NCBI RefSeq assembly: GCF_048323695.1
Contig: NZ_JBLWFT010000014.1
Coordinates: forward strand, 16,533 to 80,532
Reading direction: 5' to 3'
Length of the DNA: 64,000 bases
From: Aquisalimonas sp007126095
Lineage (GTDB): Bacteria; Pseudomonadota; Gammaproteobacteria; Nitrococcales; Aquisalimonadaceae
The notes below the pieces were generated by a model that made no database searches, was not told where the DNA came from, and was given only the letters and a program-made list of their open reading frames with translations. Made by a program: the position numbers and the translations under genes. Positions 41,768 to 50,410 of this stretch are shown piece by piece. Each line of letters starts with the position of its first letter. Position 1 is the stretch's first letter.

Positions 41768-43201
41768 GTGAAGGCTTACCACTCGACATTATCCATCGCA
41801 GCGAAACTGCTCGTCACTGCGAGCGCAGCGGGGTTACTAGCGGGCTGTTTCGGCAGCAGTTCATCGAGCAGCAGCAGCGGCGGAGGCGACGATGACACGT
41901 CTACGCCGACGATCCAGTTCGACACTGGCGAGGGCACAGAGCGGACCGGACAGTTCGTCGATGCACCCGTGGAAGGGCTGGGCTACACCGCTCCGAGCCT
42001 CAACGAGAAGAAGTATACGGGCAGCGACGGGGGGCTTGAATACAAACGGGGCGAACTGGTCACGCTCTACCTTGGCGATATCATATTGGGCTCCACCGTG
42101 GGTGGTGAATACATGACCCCCATGAACATCATCCCCAGCGGTGGCGGTGAGCATGCGCCCCTGAATCTGGTTCGGCTGCTGCAAAGTCTCGATATCTCCG
42201 GCGCACAGGACCGGATTCAACTGCCGGCCGGAGTGGGTGAAAACCTGGATGCGGACCCGTCGGATCTGGACCTGTCCCAGGAGCCGGCTGAGTTCGCGCA
42301 GTCCGAGATCGTCAAGGAATTGCTGGATGGGCGAAGCCTTGTGCCCGAAGAGGAAGCCGTACGCCACCTCAACACAACCATGGAAGACCTCGACTGGGCC
42401 GTGGACATGCGCGGCACAACCTGGCGTTTCGTTTCAACGTCAACAGCCGAGGAGTGTGCCGGCAAGGTCGGAGAAGCAACCATTACGTATCTTGATGACG
42501 GCATGAAACTCGAGGGAGGTACGATCGAGTTCCGGGACGGTAAATGCGTGGTCGAAACGTGGGAGGAAAGAGAGGAGACGGAAGCGTCCTATGAGGAGCT
42601 CAACGACCTGGTCGACTTCTGCGGCCCCGTATGCACCTTCGGAGATCTCAACCACTACGCCCGCGGCGAGGACCATGACGATGGCAACAGCGCCGTAATG
42701 GTGTCACACGTGCCCGGCTCCGGCGTGTTTACATACACCAGCCATGGCGTGATGAATGGAGAGCCCTACGAGCTTCACGAGAACCGCGCTATTGAGAGGG
42801 AAGTCGACCTGAGTGGCACCTGGAACAGCGTCACGACCACCTCCAGGTGTGAGGGAGCCGAACTCCATGCCACGTACACCATTAGCGAAGATAAGGTGGA
42901 ATTTAACGGTGACGCGGAGTTCGACTACGACGAATGCAAATCGGCGAAACCCGAGGGTCATACGTGGCAGTTCAGCGATAGCGATGACGTGGAAAAGATC
43001 GAGGAGGCAGCGCCCTGGGCGGCCCAGGGCGCGAGTCAGCAGCTTGCATGGCTGAACCGCAGCTACGTCCGAACCGAGGACGCTGGGGACGGTCGCGCAC
43101 AGGTATTGCGGATCGCCTATACGCCCGCAGAGCCAGACACCATTAACGTGCTGATCGAGGCGGACAACGTCACGGAGTATCAGACACTCGAACGCCAATA
43201 A
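41768..43201 (+). CDS. large lipoprotein with poly-Ser linker, unknown function
   Basis: Protein of 477 residues from a GTG with AAAGGAG upstream. Lipobox LLAGC is followed by a flexible Ser/Gly/Asp run (SSSSSSSSGGGDDD). The first module after the linker has FVDAPVEGLGYTAPSLNEKKYTGSDGGLEYKRGELVTLYLGDIILG, a pattern found in many marine gammaproteobacterial lipoproteins; the rest is acidic with several cysteines. It is probably surface-exposed or periplasm-facing on the outer membrane. Function unknown. Base composition here looks lower in GC than in the flanking genes. Confidence 0.75.
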   Translation: MKAYHSTLSIAAKLLVTASAAGLLAGCFGSSSSSSSSGGGDDDTSTPTIQFDTGEGTERTGQFVDAPVEGLGYTAPSLNEKKYTGSDGGLEYKRGELVTLYLGDIILGSTVGGEYMTPMNIIPSGGGEHAPLNLVRLLQSLDISGAQDRIQLPAGVGENLDADPSDLDLSQEPAEFAQSEIVKELLDGRSLVPEEEAVRHLNTTMEDLDWAVDMRGTTWRFVSTSTAEECAGKVGEATITYLDDGMKLEGGTIEFRDGKCVVETWEEREETEASYEELNDLVDFCGPVCTFGDLNHYARGEDHDDGNSAVMVSHVPGSGVFTYTSHGVMNGEPYELHENRAIEREVDLSGTWNSVTTTSRCEGAELHATYTISEDKVEFNGDAEFDYDECKSAKPEGHTWQFSDSDDVEKIEEAAPWAAQGASQQLAWLNRSYVRTEDAGDGRAQVLRIAYTPAEPDTINVLIEADNVTEYQTLERQ

Positions 43202-43542
43202 CCATAGGTCCGGCGAGGCGCCCGCGTCCGCATGACGCGGGCGCCTCGCAATCCGGCGGAGAAGACGCCGCCAGGAACAGCACCCGCAGGACCGTCGGGT
43301 GGACCTTCAGGTCCACCTGCTTTTCCCCGTCCCCCAAGAGACTCGGCGGGCGACTAAAGATTCGACCGCCACCAAACACATTCCGCCGTCGCTTTCCAGC
43401 AACATACACGCCCTCTTTCCTAATCTGTGACCCGGCTCTCATTCGCGCTTCCCGGCGCTGGACCCCGCCAAATCACGGCGGATACGGTGCTGGCGCGGGA
43501 CACCGAAAAAAGATGTGCTACACAATAGCAAGGAGCAAATAA
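43202..43542. other. intergenic region: stem-loop, palindromic repeat, shared 14-mer
   Basis: Contains a 14-bp perfect stem (43214-43227 with 43235-43248, CGAGGCGCCCGCGT) ending the first lipoprotein transcript, a GGTGGACCTTCAGGTCCACC repeat at 43294-43317, and the second copy of CTGTGACCCGGCTC at 43425-43438. No gene is seen. Confidence 0.7.
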
Positions 43543-44859
43543 ATGAACGGTTCTTTTACTTATCGGGGGGCCACTGCGCTTCTGACAATCCTGCTGGCTG
43601 GCTCGCTCACGGCCTGCTTCGACAGCGGCAGCAGCTCTGGAAGCAGCTCGTCCAATGGCGGGAGTGGCGGCTCTGATTCCGATGTTCCGGAAACCAGCGG
43701 CGATTTCGACTCCGCCCGCTCCAGCTTTCCAGACACCCACCTCGACATGGTCGACGGCGATAACGCCAGCGGCGCGCTGGCGCTTGTGGATCCTGCGGTG
43801 ACTCTAGATCTGACATCGTCACCATATACCCAGCTCGCGTACATCATTAACATCCTGATGGCAGAGTCGAATCCTGATGAAGATTGGCTCCCGCCGGTCG
43901 GAAACCATGATGAGTCCGGGGTTGGCCTGGTCAATTTGCAACACCCGGTCGACCGGATGAGCAACTCGGGACATGTTCTCGATCTGATCGCACTTGTGGA
44001 TCGGGCCCATGCAGAGATTGACTGCGTAGAGCTTGGTGAAAACCACGACGCGGGCTCCGGCAATCAGGCCGACCTCGACATTGTGTTTCAGGACTGCGCG
44101 GTAGAGACCACGTGGGATGAGAACTCCGGGGATTTTGTCAATCCGGAACCCGTAACAGGAGCCTACCGGATCAGCGTGGACATTCGGGAAGATGACGTCG
44201 ACACTATGCGACACAGCATGATCCTGGAATGGGAGAACACACTGATCATGGAGGGGGGCTATGTCGTTGAGTTTTCCAATGACACCAACAACCCACAGCT
44301 CTCCCCAGCGAATCATGACGATTTCGACCCAACAGACGAAGACTACACGTTCTCCATGAACGCCGACCTCATCAGCTACGAAGGCGTTCAGGATGCGAAC
44401 TCCTTCTGGGCGATCAGAGACGTGCGTGTCGGCATCGACGGCGACGGCGACGGGTTCAATATTGTCCTGGACCGGCCAAGCGGCTCCGACGGTGATGCCG
44501 GCAGGTACTACTCCCGCCGCTTCGACGGCGATGGTGGGTATTACAAGGCCACAACCGTATCCCAGTTCGCCATTGAAGATGGCGACGGAGTCACCTTGAA
44601 CGCGATGCAATCCGATGATCGCGACAACTTCAACGAACGGTACTGCTACGACGTTGGGCAAATCGAAGTCATCGGCGGCAACAGCACCTCTGCGGGACTG
44701 TTGTTCGGGCCAGTAGCCGAAGATTACTCCCAAGGCACGGGAGGGGATGCTCTTCTGGCGATCGAAAACGTCGGCGTTGAGAGAGACTTCGGCGATACCG
44801 ACACGTGCGGCATGATCAATGATTTCGTGAACGTTCCGGTCTACCGTCAACCCGACTAA
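43543..44859 (+). CDS. large acidic lipoprotein, unknown function
   Basis: Protein of 438 residues with AAGGAGC 7 bases before the ATG. Lipobox LTACF is followed by a Ser/Gly linker (SGSSSGSSSSNGGSGGSDSD). The mature part is very acidic with Asp-rich loops (GIDGDGDGF, FDGDGG) that could bind calcium. It is organised like the preceding lipoprotein (lipobox, Ser-rich spacer, large beta-rich domain with scattered Cys), but sequence identity is not obvious. Outer-membrane anchored; function unknown. Confidence 0.75.
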   Translation: MNGSFTYRGATALLTILLAGSLTACFDSGSSSGSSSSNGGSGGSDSDVPETSGDFDSARSSFPDTHLDMVDGDNASGALALVDPAVTLDLTSSPYTQLAYIINILMAESNPDEDWLPPVGNHDESGVGLVNLQHPVDRMSNSGHVLDLIALVDRAHAEIDCVELGENHDAGSGNQADLDIVFQDCAVETTWDENSGDFVNPEPVTGAYRISVDIREDDVDTMRHSMILEWENTLIMEGGYVVEFSNDTNNPQLSPANHDDFDPTDEDYTFSMNADLISYEGVQDANSFWAIRDVRVGIDGDGDGFNIVLDRPSGSDGDAGRYYSRRFDGDGGYYKATTVSQFAIEDGDGVTLNAMQSDDRDNFNERYCYDVGQIEVIGGNSTSAGLLFGPVAEDYSQGTGGDALLAIENVGVERDFGDTDTCGMINDFVNVPVYRQPD

Positions 44860-45498
44860 AGAACATGACGCTGGGAGCGCTCCTCCCAGCGTCAACCCAA
44901 CCGATATAACGAAACGCCGGGCCGGAAGGGGCACCCGCAGGGTGGACCTTCAGGTCCACCACACCCCGCATACGACCACCGAACCACCCACCCAAAACAC
45001 CCGACACCCCGCCCCATACTGCACCGCACCACAATCCACACTCGACGCGGCGGCTGACGTCGCTATACTGCGACATTAATAAGAAACGCCCGCGCGCGAA
45101 CAACCACAACAACGGCGCAGGGCAGAATACCGGGGAGACGCACCATTTCCGTTCAAGCCGCATGTACCGCTGAATAACTCCTGCACCCCGACCTTGCGCT
45201 CCCGGCGCGAGCCGTTGCTGCGTTGCAGCGCAGCAGCGATTGCCGTTGTATACTCACAACACACACTTAAAGTAATTTCTCAGGTTTGTTGATTACGCCG
45301 AACTATTGTAGTAAATAGATCAGTGTGTATTATGAAAGCACCACCGGACGAAAACCGTTGCACTCATACAACATCGTCCGGAGCGGTTCCGGGTGGAGAC
45401 ACCCAACCGGACCTTGTGGGGGGTCCGGCGGCGGCGGGATCAGCCGGCGACGAACCCACGGCAGTACCACACTAAAAAATCTCAAGGGGAATGCATCC
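44860..45498. other. long intergenic region upstream of the porin
   Basis: Holds a 12-bp stem-loop (44866-44877 with 44883-44894, TGACGCTGGGAG) after the lipoprotein, a GGTGGACCTTCAGGTCCACC repeat at 44941-44960, and a possible -10 (TATACT, 45249-45254) without a good -35. The last 200 bases are AT-richer and then form a leader with a hairpin (CCGGACC at 45407, GGTCCGG at 45422). A long regulated porin leader is plausible; no coding gene is seen. Confidence 0.5.
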
Positions 45499-46764
45499 AT
45501 GAAAAAGGTAACCTCAGCTCTGGCTCTCGCCGCCCTGGTCGGCACCCCGGCTGCGGCCATGGCCAACGTCGAGTTCGGCGGTGACTATGACGCGCGATAC
45601 TTCAACACGCAGAGCAGCGACAGCCGCGATACGGGTGTCGATCAGCGCATCCGCCTGCAGAGCTCATTCGAAAGCGACGGCGGCGTGGAAGTCCATGCGC
45701 GGCTGAACCTGATGAATGACCGCTGGAGCGGTGACGGCAGCGGCGGCAATAATGCTACGGGCATCGGCGCAGATGAAGATGGTAATCCAATCCTAACCGG
45801 CGGGGACGAGAACCCGTTCAGCAGCCGCAACCACCGGAACGTGGAACTCGATTACGGCTACGTCTCAATGCCCACGGCCATCGGTCAGGTGAACATCGGC
45901 CGGCAGATGGCCAACTGGAATCCCAGCGGCCTGACCACCACGGACGACCGGCGTGACCGCATTTCCCTGGTGACCCCCCTGGGCGGCGGTCATACGGCAA
46001 TTGTGGCCACAGACGTGCGTCAGTCTGTCACCACGGCGGACCGCGCCGACGACGGCATGCTTTACTTTGGCGCGTTCCTGGGCCCGCTTGCAGAAGACGT
46101 GAACTACGGCCTCCTGATCGCTCAGTTCGAAAGCTCTTCCTCCGGTGGAGATGCTGCCAACTACGGGCTCCGCGGCGCCACCTTGGTATCGCCTTACGTC
46201 CAAGGCGCGGCCGGCGATCTGAGCTATGAGGTCGGCATGCACTACCTCGGTGACGGCCGCGCGCTTTACAGCGAAGACACCTTTGGCGGCTATGTGAAAA
46301 GCGGTTTCCAGCTGACGCCGGAACTGCTGATCGAAGGTCAGGTCTTCCACGCTGCCGACGGTAACCTCGTCGCCGGGGGCTATGACAGCTTCTCGAGCCT
46401 GATCAACAATAGCCCGGATCACAACCAGTCCCCCACCTCGATCGCTGGTCTGAACCTGAGTGGTCTCGTCGCACCGGGTACGCCCGGCACTGCCGAACAG
46501 GACGGCATGAGCCGCACGCTGATCGCGGCTCGAGCGACCTACGAGATGATGGACTGGACCTTTAAGGGCGCTGCGGGCCTCGTCAATTATGACGATGGCG
46601 ACGCGGGTCCCCGTGACGAAGACGTGATGTTCCTCGATGCTCAGGCTCACTACGCCCTGACTGAGTCCACGACCGTGTTCGGCACAGCGGGCTACGCAGA
46701 CGCCGAGGACTATCTTGGTCGCGACGTCTTCGCCACCAGCGTCAACGTCAACGTCCAGTTCTAA
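45499..46764 (+). CDS. gammaproteobacterial porin
   Basis: Protein of 421 residues from the ATG for MKKVTSALALAALVGTPAAAMA (AAGGGGA upstream); the longer in-frame start at 45325 would bury the signal peptide. Mature start NVEFGGDYDARYFN, strand pairs such as RNVELDYGYVSMPTAIGQVNIGRQ, and the C-terminal VNVNVQF, ending in Phe, identify a trimeric-type porin. It forms a diffusion channel in the outer membrane. A strong terminator follows. Confidence 0.88.
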   Translation: MKKVTSALALAALVGTPAAAMANVEFGGDYDARYFNTQSSDSRDTGVDQRIRLQSSFESDGGVEVHARLNLMNDRWSGDGSGGNNATGIGADEDGNPILTGGDENPFSSRNHRNVELDYGYVSMPTAIGQVNIGRQMANWNPSGLTTTDDRRDRISLVTPLGGGHTAIVATDVRQSVTTADRADDGMLYFGAFLGPLAEDVNYGLLIAQFESSSSGGDAANYGLRGATLVSPYVQGAAGDLSYEVGMHYLGDGRALYSEDTFGGYVKSGFQLTPELLIEGQVFHAADGNLVAGGYDSFSSLINNSPDHNQSPTSIAGLNLSGLVAPGTPGTAEQDGMSRTLIAARATYEMMDWTFKGAAGLVNYDDGDAGPRDEDVMFLDAQAHYALTESTTVFGTAGYADAEDYLGRDVFATSVNVNVQF

Positions 46765-46791
46765 TTTGAACCGGACAGCTTGACTATACTG

Positions 46792-46819
46792 AAAGGGCGC
46801 CTTCGGGCGCCCTTTTTTT
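46792..46819 (+). terminator. rho-independent terminator after the porin
   Basis: Perfect 10-bp stem AAAGGGCGCC/GGCGCCCTTT with a TTCG loop followed by a T-tract (46813-46819). It ends 14 bases before the next start codon, so that gene's transcription must arise from read-through or an overlapping promoter. Confidence 0.92.
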
Positions 46820-46832
46820 GGAGAGTCCCGCC

Positions 46833-47450
46833 ATGCACCGCCATCTGGGGGCCATTGCCGCAGCCGCCGCGCTGCTCGCCTGGGGTCCCGCCCCGGCTCT
46901 TGGCTGGGATGGTGGCTACGCCGGGCTCGGTATCGGTTACGGCAGCAGCGTGGTGCAGACCGACGGCCGGTTTAGCGGCGATGCCCTGGGGCTGGACCTG
47001 AACACCTCCGGCGCCCTGCTCACCGGCTACAGCGGCTACGGCTGGAGCAGCGGCGGGCTGTACCTGGGCGGCGAGGCAAGCTACGGCTTCAGCGCCCTGA
47101 GCGGGCAGCTGCGGCTGGACGACAACCGCCTGGACATGGACGCCCGTGAAGGCTGGGGCCTGTCCGGCGTCATGGGCGGCCTGGTGAACCAGAACACGCT
47201 GCTCTACGGCCGCGCCGGCTATCAGCAGCGCAAGTACGACCTCAGCCTGCCCGGCTTCCGTGATCAGGACTGGCTGGACGGCCTGCGCATCGGCGCCGGA
47301 GCGGAGTTCCGCTTCTGGGGCCGGTCCAGTATCCGCTTCGAGTACAACCAGGTGTGGTACGGCGAAGAGAGCGCCGGCGGCGACGACAACGCCGTGGACT
47401 ACCAGGCCCGGGAGAGCTGGATCGAGGCCGGCGGCATTCTCCGTTTCTGA
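46833..47450 (+). CDS. outer-membrane beta-barrel protein (OmpA-barrel-like)
   Basis: Protein of 205 residues from the ATG for MHRHLGAIAAAAALLAW, with GGAGAG upstream. After the signal peptide (about 1-25) come eight or so amphipathic strands (GYAGLGIGYGSS, GLYLGGEASYGFS, NTLLYGRAGYQQRKYDLS, SSIRFEYNQVWYG) and a terminal LRF, typical of the OMP beta-barrel (PF13505-like) family. It is a small eight-stranded barrel, probably structural. It lies directly behind the porin terminator. Confidence 0.82.
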   Translation: MHRHLGAIAAAAALLAWGPAPALGWDGGYAGLGIGYGSSVVQTDGRFSGDALGLDLNTSGALLTGYSGYGWSSGGLYLGGEASYGFSALSGQLRLDDNRLDMDAREGWGLSGVMGGLVNQNTLLYGRAGYQQRKYDLSLPGFRDQDWLDGLRIGAGAEFRFWGRSSIRFEYNQVWYGEESAGGDDNAVDYQARESWIEAGGILRF

Positions 47451-47546
47451 CGCCGCCCGGCACCCTGCAGCACGCCGCCATTGCCAGCAGCGGCGGGGTT
47501 TCCTATGCTGCCTGCTTCCGTTGTTCAACCCAGCATGGAGCTTGCC

Positions 47547-48500
47547 ATGACGCAACGTCCCGTCGCGCTGTTCGGTTCACTGACCCTGGCCTCGCTGCTG
47601 CTCGCGAGCTGCGCCTCCGATGGCGGCCTCAGCGACGAGGAGCGGGGTCAGTACCGCGAGGCCTTCGGCCTGCAGCATGAAGACTGGTCGGATCGCCCCA
47701 GCCTCTTCAGCGAACTATTCGGCCGGGACGCCGACACCATGGACGAAGCGGACGAAGACCGCATCGCCGAGCTGGAGGCCGCCATTCAGCGGCTCGAGGA
47801 GGAACGCAGCGAGCGGGACGGCGACCGCGACCGGGTGGCCACGGATACACCGCGCCAGCGCGTGGGCCTGCTGCTGGACGGCGAACGGGACGCAGCCTCC
47901 GCGGCTTTCCGAGAGGTAGCGCCGGACCACCCCATCGTGCTGCTGGACGACGACGCCACCCGCGACGCCATGGAAGAAGCCGGCTGCGTCCCGGGTGACC
48001 TGCCCGCCTGCGCCGGCTCTCTGGCCGTCTATCCCGGGCTGCGCACCATCGTGTACGTGGAAACCGACGGCAGTGAAGTGCGCTGGAGCAGCTACGACGT
48101 GGCGCTGGAGTACCCCCACAGCGAGCGCGTGAGCGAACTGCCCGAAGTGGACGGCAGCGTGCCAGAGCAGGCTTGGCGCACCTTCGCCGACCAGGCCCTG
48201 ATCGCCACCGTGGACCGCCTGGACACCGCGCCCTGGCACGCCCGCGCCTTCGCCGAGGAAGGCGATGGCTGGGCCATCAACGCCGGCCGCGACTCCGGCC
48301 TGGAAGCCGGCCAGCAACTGGACGTCCGCGGCGCTCCCAGCATCGTCCGCAACCCCAACGACCGCCCCGTGGGCTGGCGCCCCGGCAGCCGCAAGGGCGT
48401 GGTGGAGATCGTCGAGTTCGCCGGTGGTGACGTCGCCATCGTGGAGCTGGTGGAGGGTGATGGGCCGGGTGAGGGGGATGTGTTGGTTCTGGGGGATTGA
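47547..48500 (+). CDS. lipoprotein with coiled coil, unknown function
   Basis: Protein of 317 residues from the ATG at 47547 (GGAG 6 bases upstream). Lipobox LLASCAS, then an acidic coiled-coil region (about 70-100, DEDRIAELEAAIQRLEEERSE), then a mixed alpha/beta domain with QRVGLLLDGERDAASAAFREVAPDHPIVLLDDD. The final part (GWAINAGRDSGLEAGQQLDVRG...KGVVEIVEFAGGDVAIVEL) resembles the SH3-like domain at the end of FlgT-type and similar proteins. Outer-membrane lipoprotein; function unknown. Confidence 0.72.
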   Translation: MTQRPVALFGSLTLASLLLASCASDGGLSDEERGQYREAFGLQHEDWSDRPSLFSELFGRDADTMDEADEDRIAELEAAIQRLEEERSERDGDRDRVATDTPRQRVGLLLDGERDAASAAFREVAPDHPIVLLDDDATRDAMEEAGCVPGDLPACAGSLAVYPGLRTIVYVETDGSEVRWSSYDVALEYPHSERVSELPEVDGSVPEQAWRTFADQALIATVDRLDTAPWHARAFAEEGDGWAINAGRDSGLEAGQQLDVRGAPSIVRNPNDRPVGWRPGSRKGVVEIVEFAGGDVAIVELVEGDGPGEGDVLVLGD

Positions 48501-48508
48501 TACCGGGT

Positions 48509-48573
48509 GGTCGCGGCTTGCGCGGCCCCTCCGGGAAGGCACGGCGACGGAGGAGCGGCGCAAGCCGCGGTCC
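48509..48573. repeat. inverted pair of GTAGGAGCG-type repeats
   Basis: Units 48509-48532 and 48549-48573 are imperfect inverted copies (GGTCGCGGCTTGCGC / GCGCAAGCCGCGGTCC). They lie between converging genes and may serve as a two-way terminator. Confidence 0.75.
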
Positions 48574-48584
48574 GGTTGTTGCCA

Positions 48585-48809
48585 TTACGCCGGAGCGATC
48601 ACGACAACCACCTGCCCCTCGGTGATCTCCTCCCCGACGGCCACGTCGACACGGCGCACGGTGCCGGCCGCGGGCGCCTCCACGGGGATCTCCATCTTCA
48701 TGGATTCCACCAGCAATACGGTCTCCGCGGGCTCGACGGAATCGCCAACGACTTTCACGACCTCCCAGACGCGGCCGGTAACCGGCGTTTCAATACGGAT
48801 CTCGCTCAT
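48585..48809 (-). CDS. biotin carboxyl carrier protein (free-standing)
   Basis: Protein of 74 residues, a single biotinyl domain. The biotin lysine is in LLVESMKMEIPVEAP. TPVTGRVWEVVKVVGDSVEPAE and GTVRRVDVAVGEEITEGQVVVVI are the two half-hammerhead repeats. It follows the separate carboxyltransferase gene by 30 bases and should carry CO2 for it. No separate biotin carboxylase gene lies here, so it may borrow the BC domain of the fused protein at 53928-57230. Confidence 0.92.
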   Translation of the reverse strand: MSEIRIETPVTGRVWEVVKVVGDSVEPAETVLLVESMKMEIPVEAPAAGTVRRVDVAVGEEITEGQVVVVIAPA

Positions 48810-48839
48810 GCGTTATCTCCTTGTTGGACGCCCGCGCAA

Positions 48840-50390
48840 TCAGGGGCGGTAGCGGTTCACGGGGGCGTCGCGCCGTGCTCGGGCCGGTGCCGCCAGGGTG
48901 GCGAACTCGCACAACAGCCGGCGCGTCTCTCGGGGGTCGATGATTTCCTCGATACCAAATTTTTCCGCAGTACGGAACGGCGATGCCACGGCGTCCAGGC
49001 TCGCGGCGATCTCCGCGCGCCTGGCCTCCGGATCCTCCGCCTGCTCCAGATCCGCCTTGTAGGCGGCTTCCAGACCGCCGGCCACGGGCAGCGAGCCCCA
49101 CTGCGCCGACGGCCACGCGTACCGCATGGAGAACCGTCCCTCCGGCCGGTGCGCCGCTCCGGCAACGCCGAAGCACTTGCGCAGGATGATGCTGCACCAG
49201 GGTATGGAACACTGCCCGATGGCGGACATGGCACGGACCCCGGCACGGATGGTCGCCGCCTGCTCGGCCTCGACGCCGATCTGGAAACCGGGGATGTCCA
49301 CCAGGTGAACGACCGGCAGACGGAAGGTATCGGCCAGATCCACGAAGCGCGTGATCTTCTCGCACGCCGAGCGGGTCCAGCAGCCGCCGTAGATATACGG
49401 ATCGCTGGCGATCACCGCCACGGGCCAGCCATCGAGCCGGGCGAGCCCGGTGACGGCGGAGCGCCCCCACAGACGCCCGATCTCGAAGAAGCTGTCCTGA
49501 TCCACCACGGACTGGATGATCGGCCGTATGGCATAGACCCGGCGCTCCTCCCGGGGCACCGCGGAGAGCAGCCGGTCGTCCGCACGCCCCACGGGGTCGT
49601 TGCACTCGACACGTGGCGGCAGTTCGTCGATGGACGGCGGCAGGTAGGAGAGGAAACGGCGGCTGCAGTCCAGGGCTTCCTGTTCGGAGCCCACTTCATC
49701 ATCCACCGTGCCGTTGCGCGCGTGAATGGCACTGCCTCCGAGTTCCTCCTTGTCCACGTTCTGGCCAATGTGGGCGACCAGCGGCGGTCCAGCGGCGAAC
49801 AGCTGCGCCGTCTCGCGCACCATCACCGAATAGTGGCTCGCCGCGACACGGGCCGCGCCAAGCCCCGCTACCGATCCGAGCGCCAGGGCGATGACCGGGA
49901 TCTCCGAGAGATTCCGGTCGACCTGCTCCCATCCCGGCACCGCCGGCACATACGTAAAGCCGGTCTCTTCGAGTTTCTTGACCGAGCCGCCGCCGCCGGT
50001 GCCGTCCACCAGGCGGATCAGCGGCATGCGCATGGCATGGGCCATGCGCTCGGGATGCATGAGCTTGGCTGCGACACTTGCGTCGCTGGCACCACCGCGC
50101 ACGGTGAAATCGTCGCCCACCACGGCCACCGCCTGCCCGTCCAGGCGGCCGTGCCCCGCCACCTGGTTGGCCGGCACGAAGTCGGTCATGGCGTGGTTGT
50201 CGTCGTAACTCGCGGCACCGGCGATGGAGCCGATCTCCCGGAACGATCCGGCGTCGAGCAGCGCGTCGATCCGCTCCCGGACGGTCTGCTTGCCGTTGCG
50301 GTGCTGTCGCTCCACCTTCTCGGGCCCGCCCATGCGGTAGGCCAGCTCCTGGCGCCGCGCCAGTTCATCGAGGTCATCCTGCCAGGACAT
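48840..50390 (-). CDS. acyl-CoA carboxylase carboxyltransferase subunit (beta type)
   Basis: Protein of 516 residues, full length for propionyl-/methylcrotonyl-type CT. The N-terminal lobe has GKQTVRERIDALLDAGSFREIGS and LVDGTGGGGSVKKLEETGFTYVP; the C-terminal lobe has VVHLVDIPGFQIGVEAEQAATIRAGVRAM and RFSMRYAWPSAQWGSLPVAGG. It transfers carboxyl from biotin to an acyl-CoA. The acyl pocket residues do not reveal the substrate. It lies between an acyl-CoA ligase gene and a BCCP gene. Confidence 0.9.
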   Translation of the reverse strand: MSWQDDLDELARRQELAYRMGGPEKVERQHRNGKQTVRERIDALLDAGSFREIGSIAGAASYDDNHAMTDFVPANQVAGHGRLDGQAVAVVGDDFTVRGGASDASVAAKLMHPERMAHAMRMPLIRLVDGTGGGGSVKKLEETGFTYVPAVPGWEQVDRNLSEIPVIALALGSVAGLGAARVAASHYSVMVRETAQLFAAGPPLVAHIGQNVDKEELGGSAIHARNGTVDDEVGSEQEALDCSRRFLSYLPPSIDELPPRVECNDPVGRADDRLLSAVPREERRVYAIRPIIQSVVDQDSFFEIGRLWGRSAVTGLARLDGWPVAVIASDPYIYGGCWTRSACEKITRFVDLADTFRLPVVHLVDIPGFQIGVEAEQAATIRAGVRAMSAIGQCSIPWCSIILRKCFGVAGAAHRPEGRFSMRYAWPSAQWGSLPVAGGLEAAYKADLEQAEDPEARRAEIAASLDAVASPFRTAEKFGIEEIIDPRETRRLLCEFATLAAPARARRDAPVNRYRP

Positions 50391-50410
50391 ATACGGTCTT
50401 CTCCTGATAG

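Noticed and set aside
45325..45498. Extended N-terminus for the porin
   Set aside because: The open frame reaches upstream, but a good ribosome site and signal peptide start at 45499, and the extension would block export.
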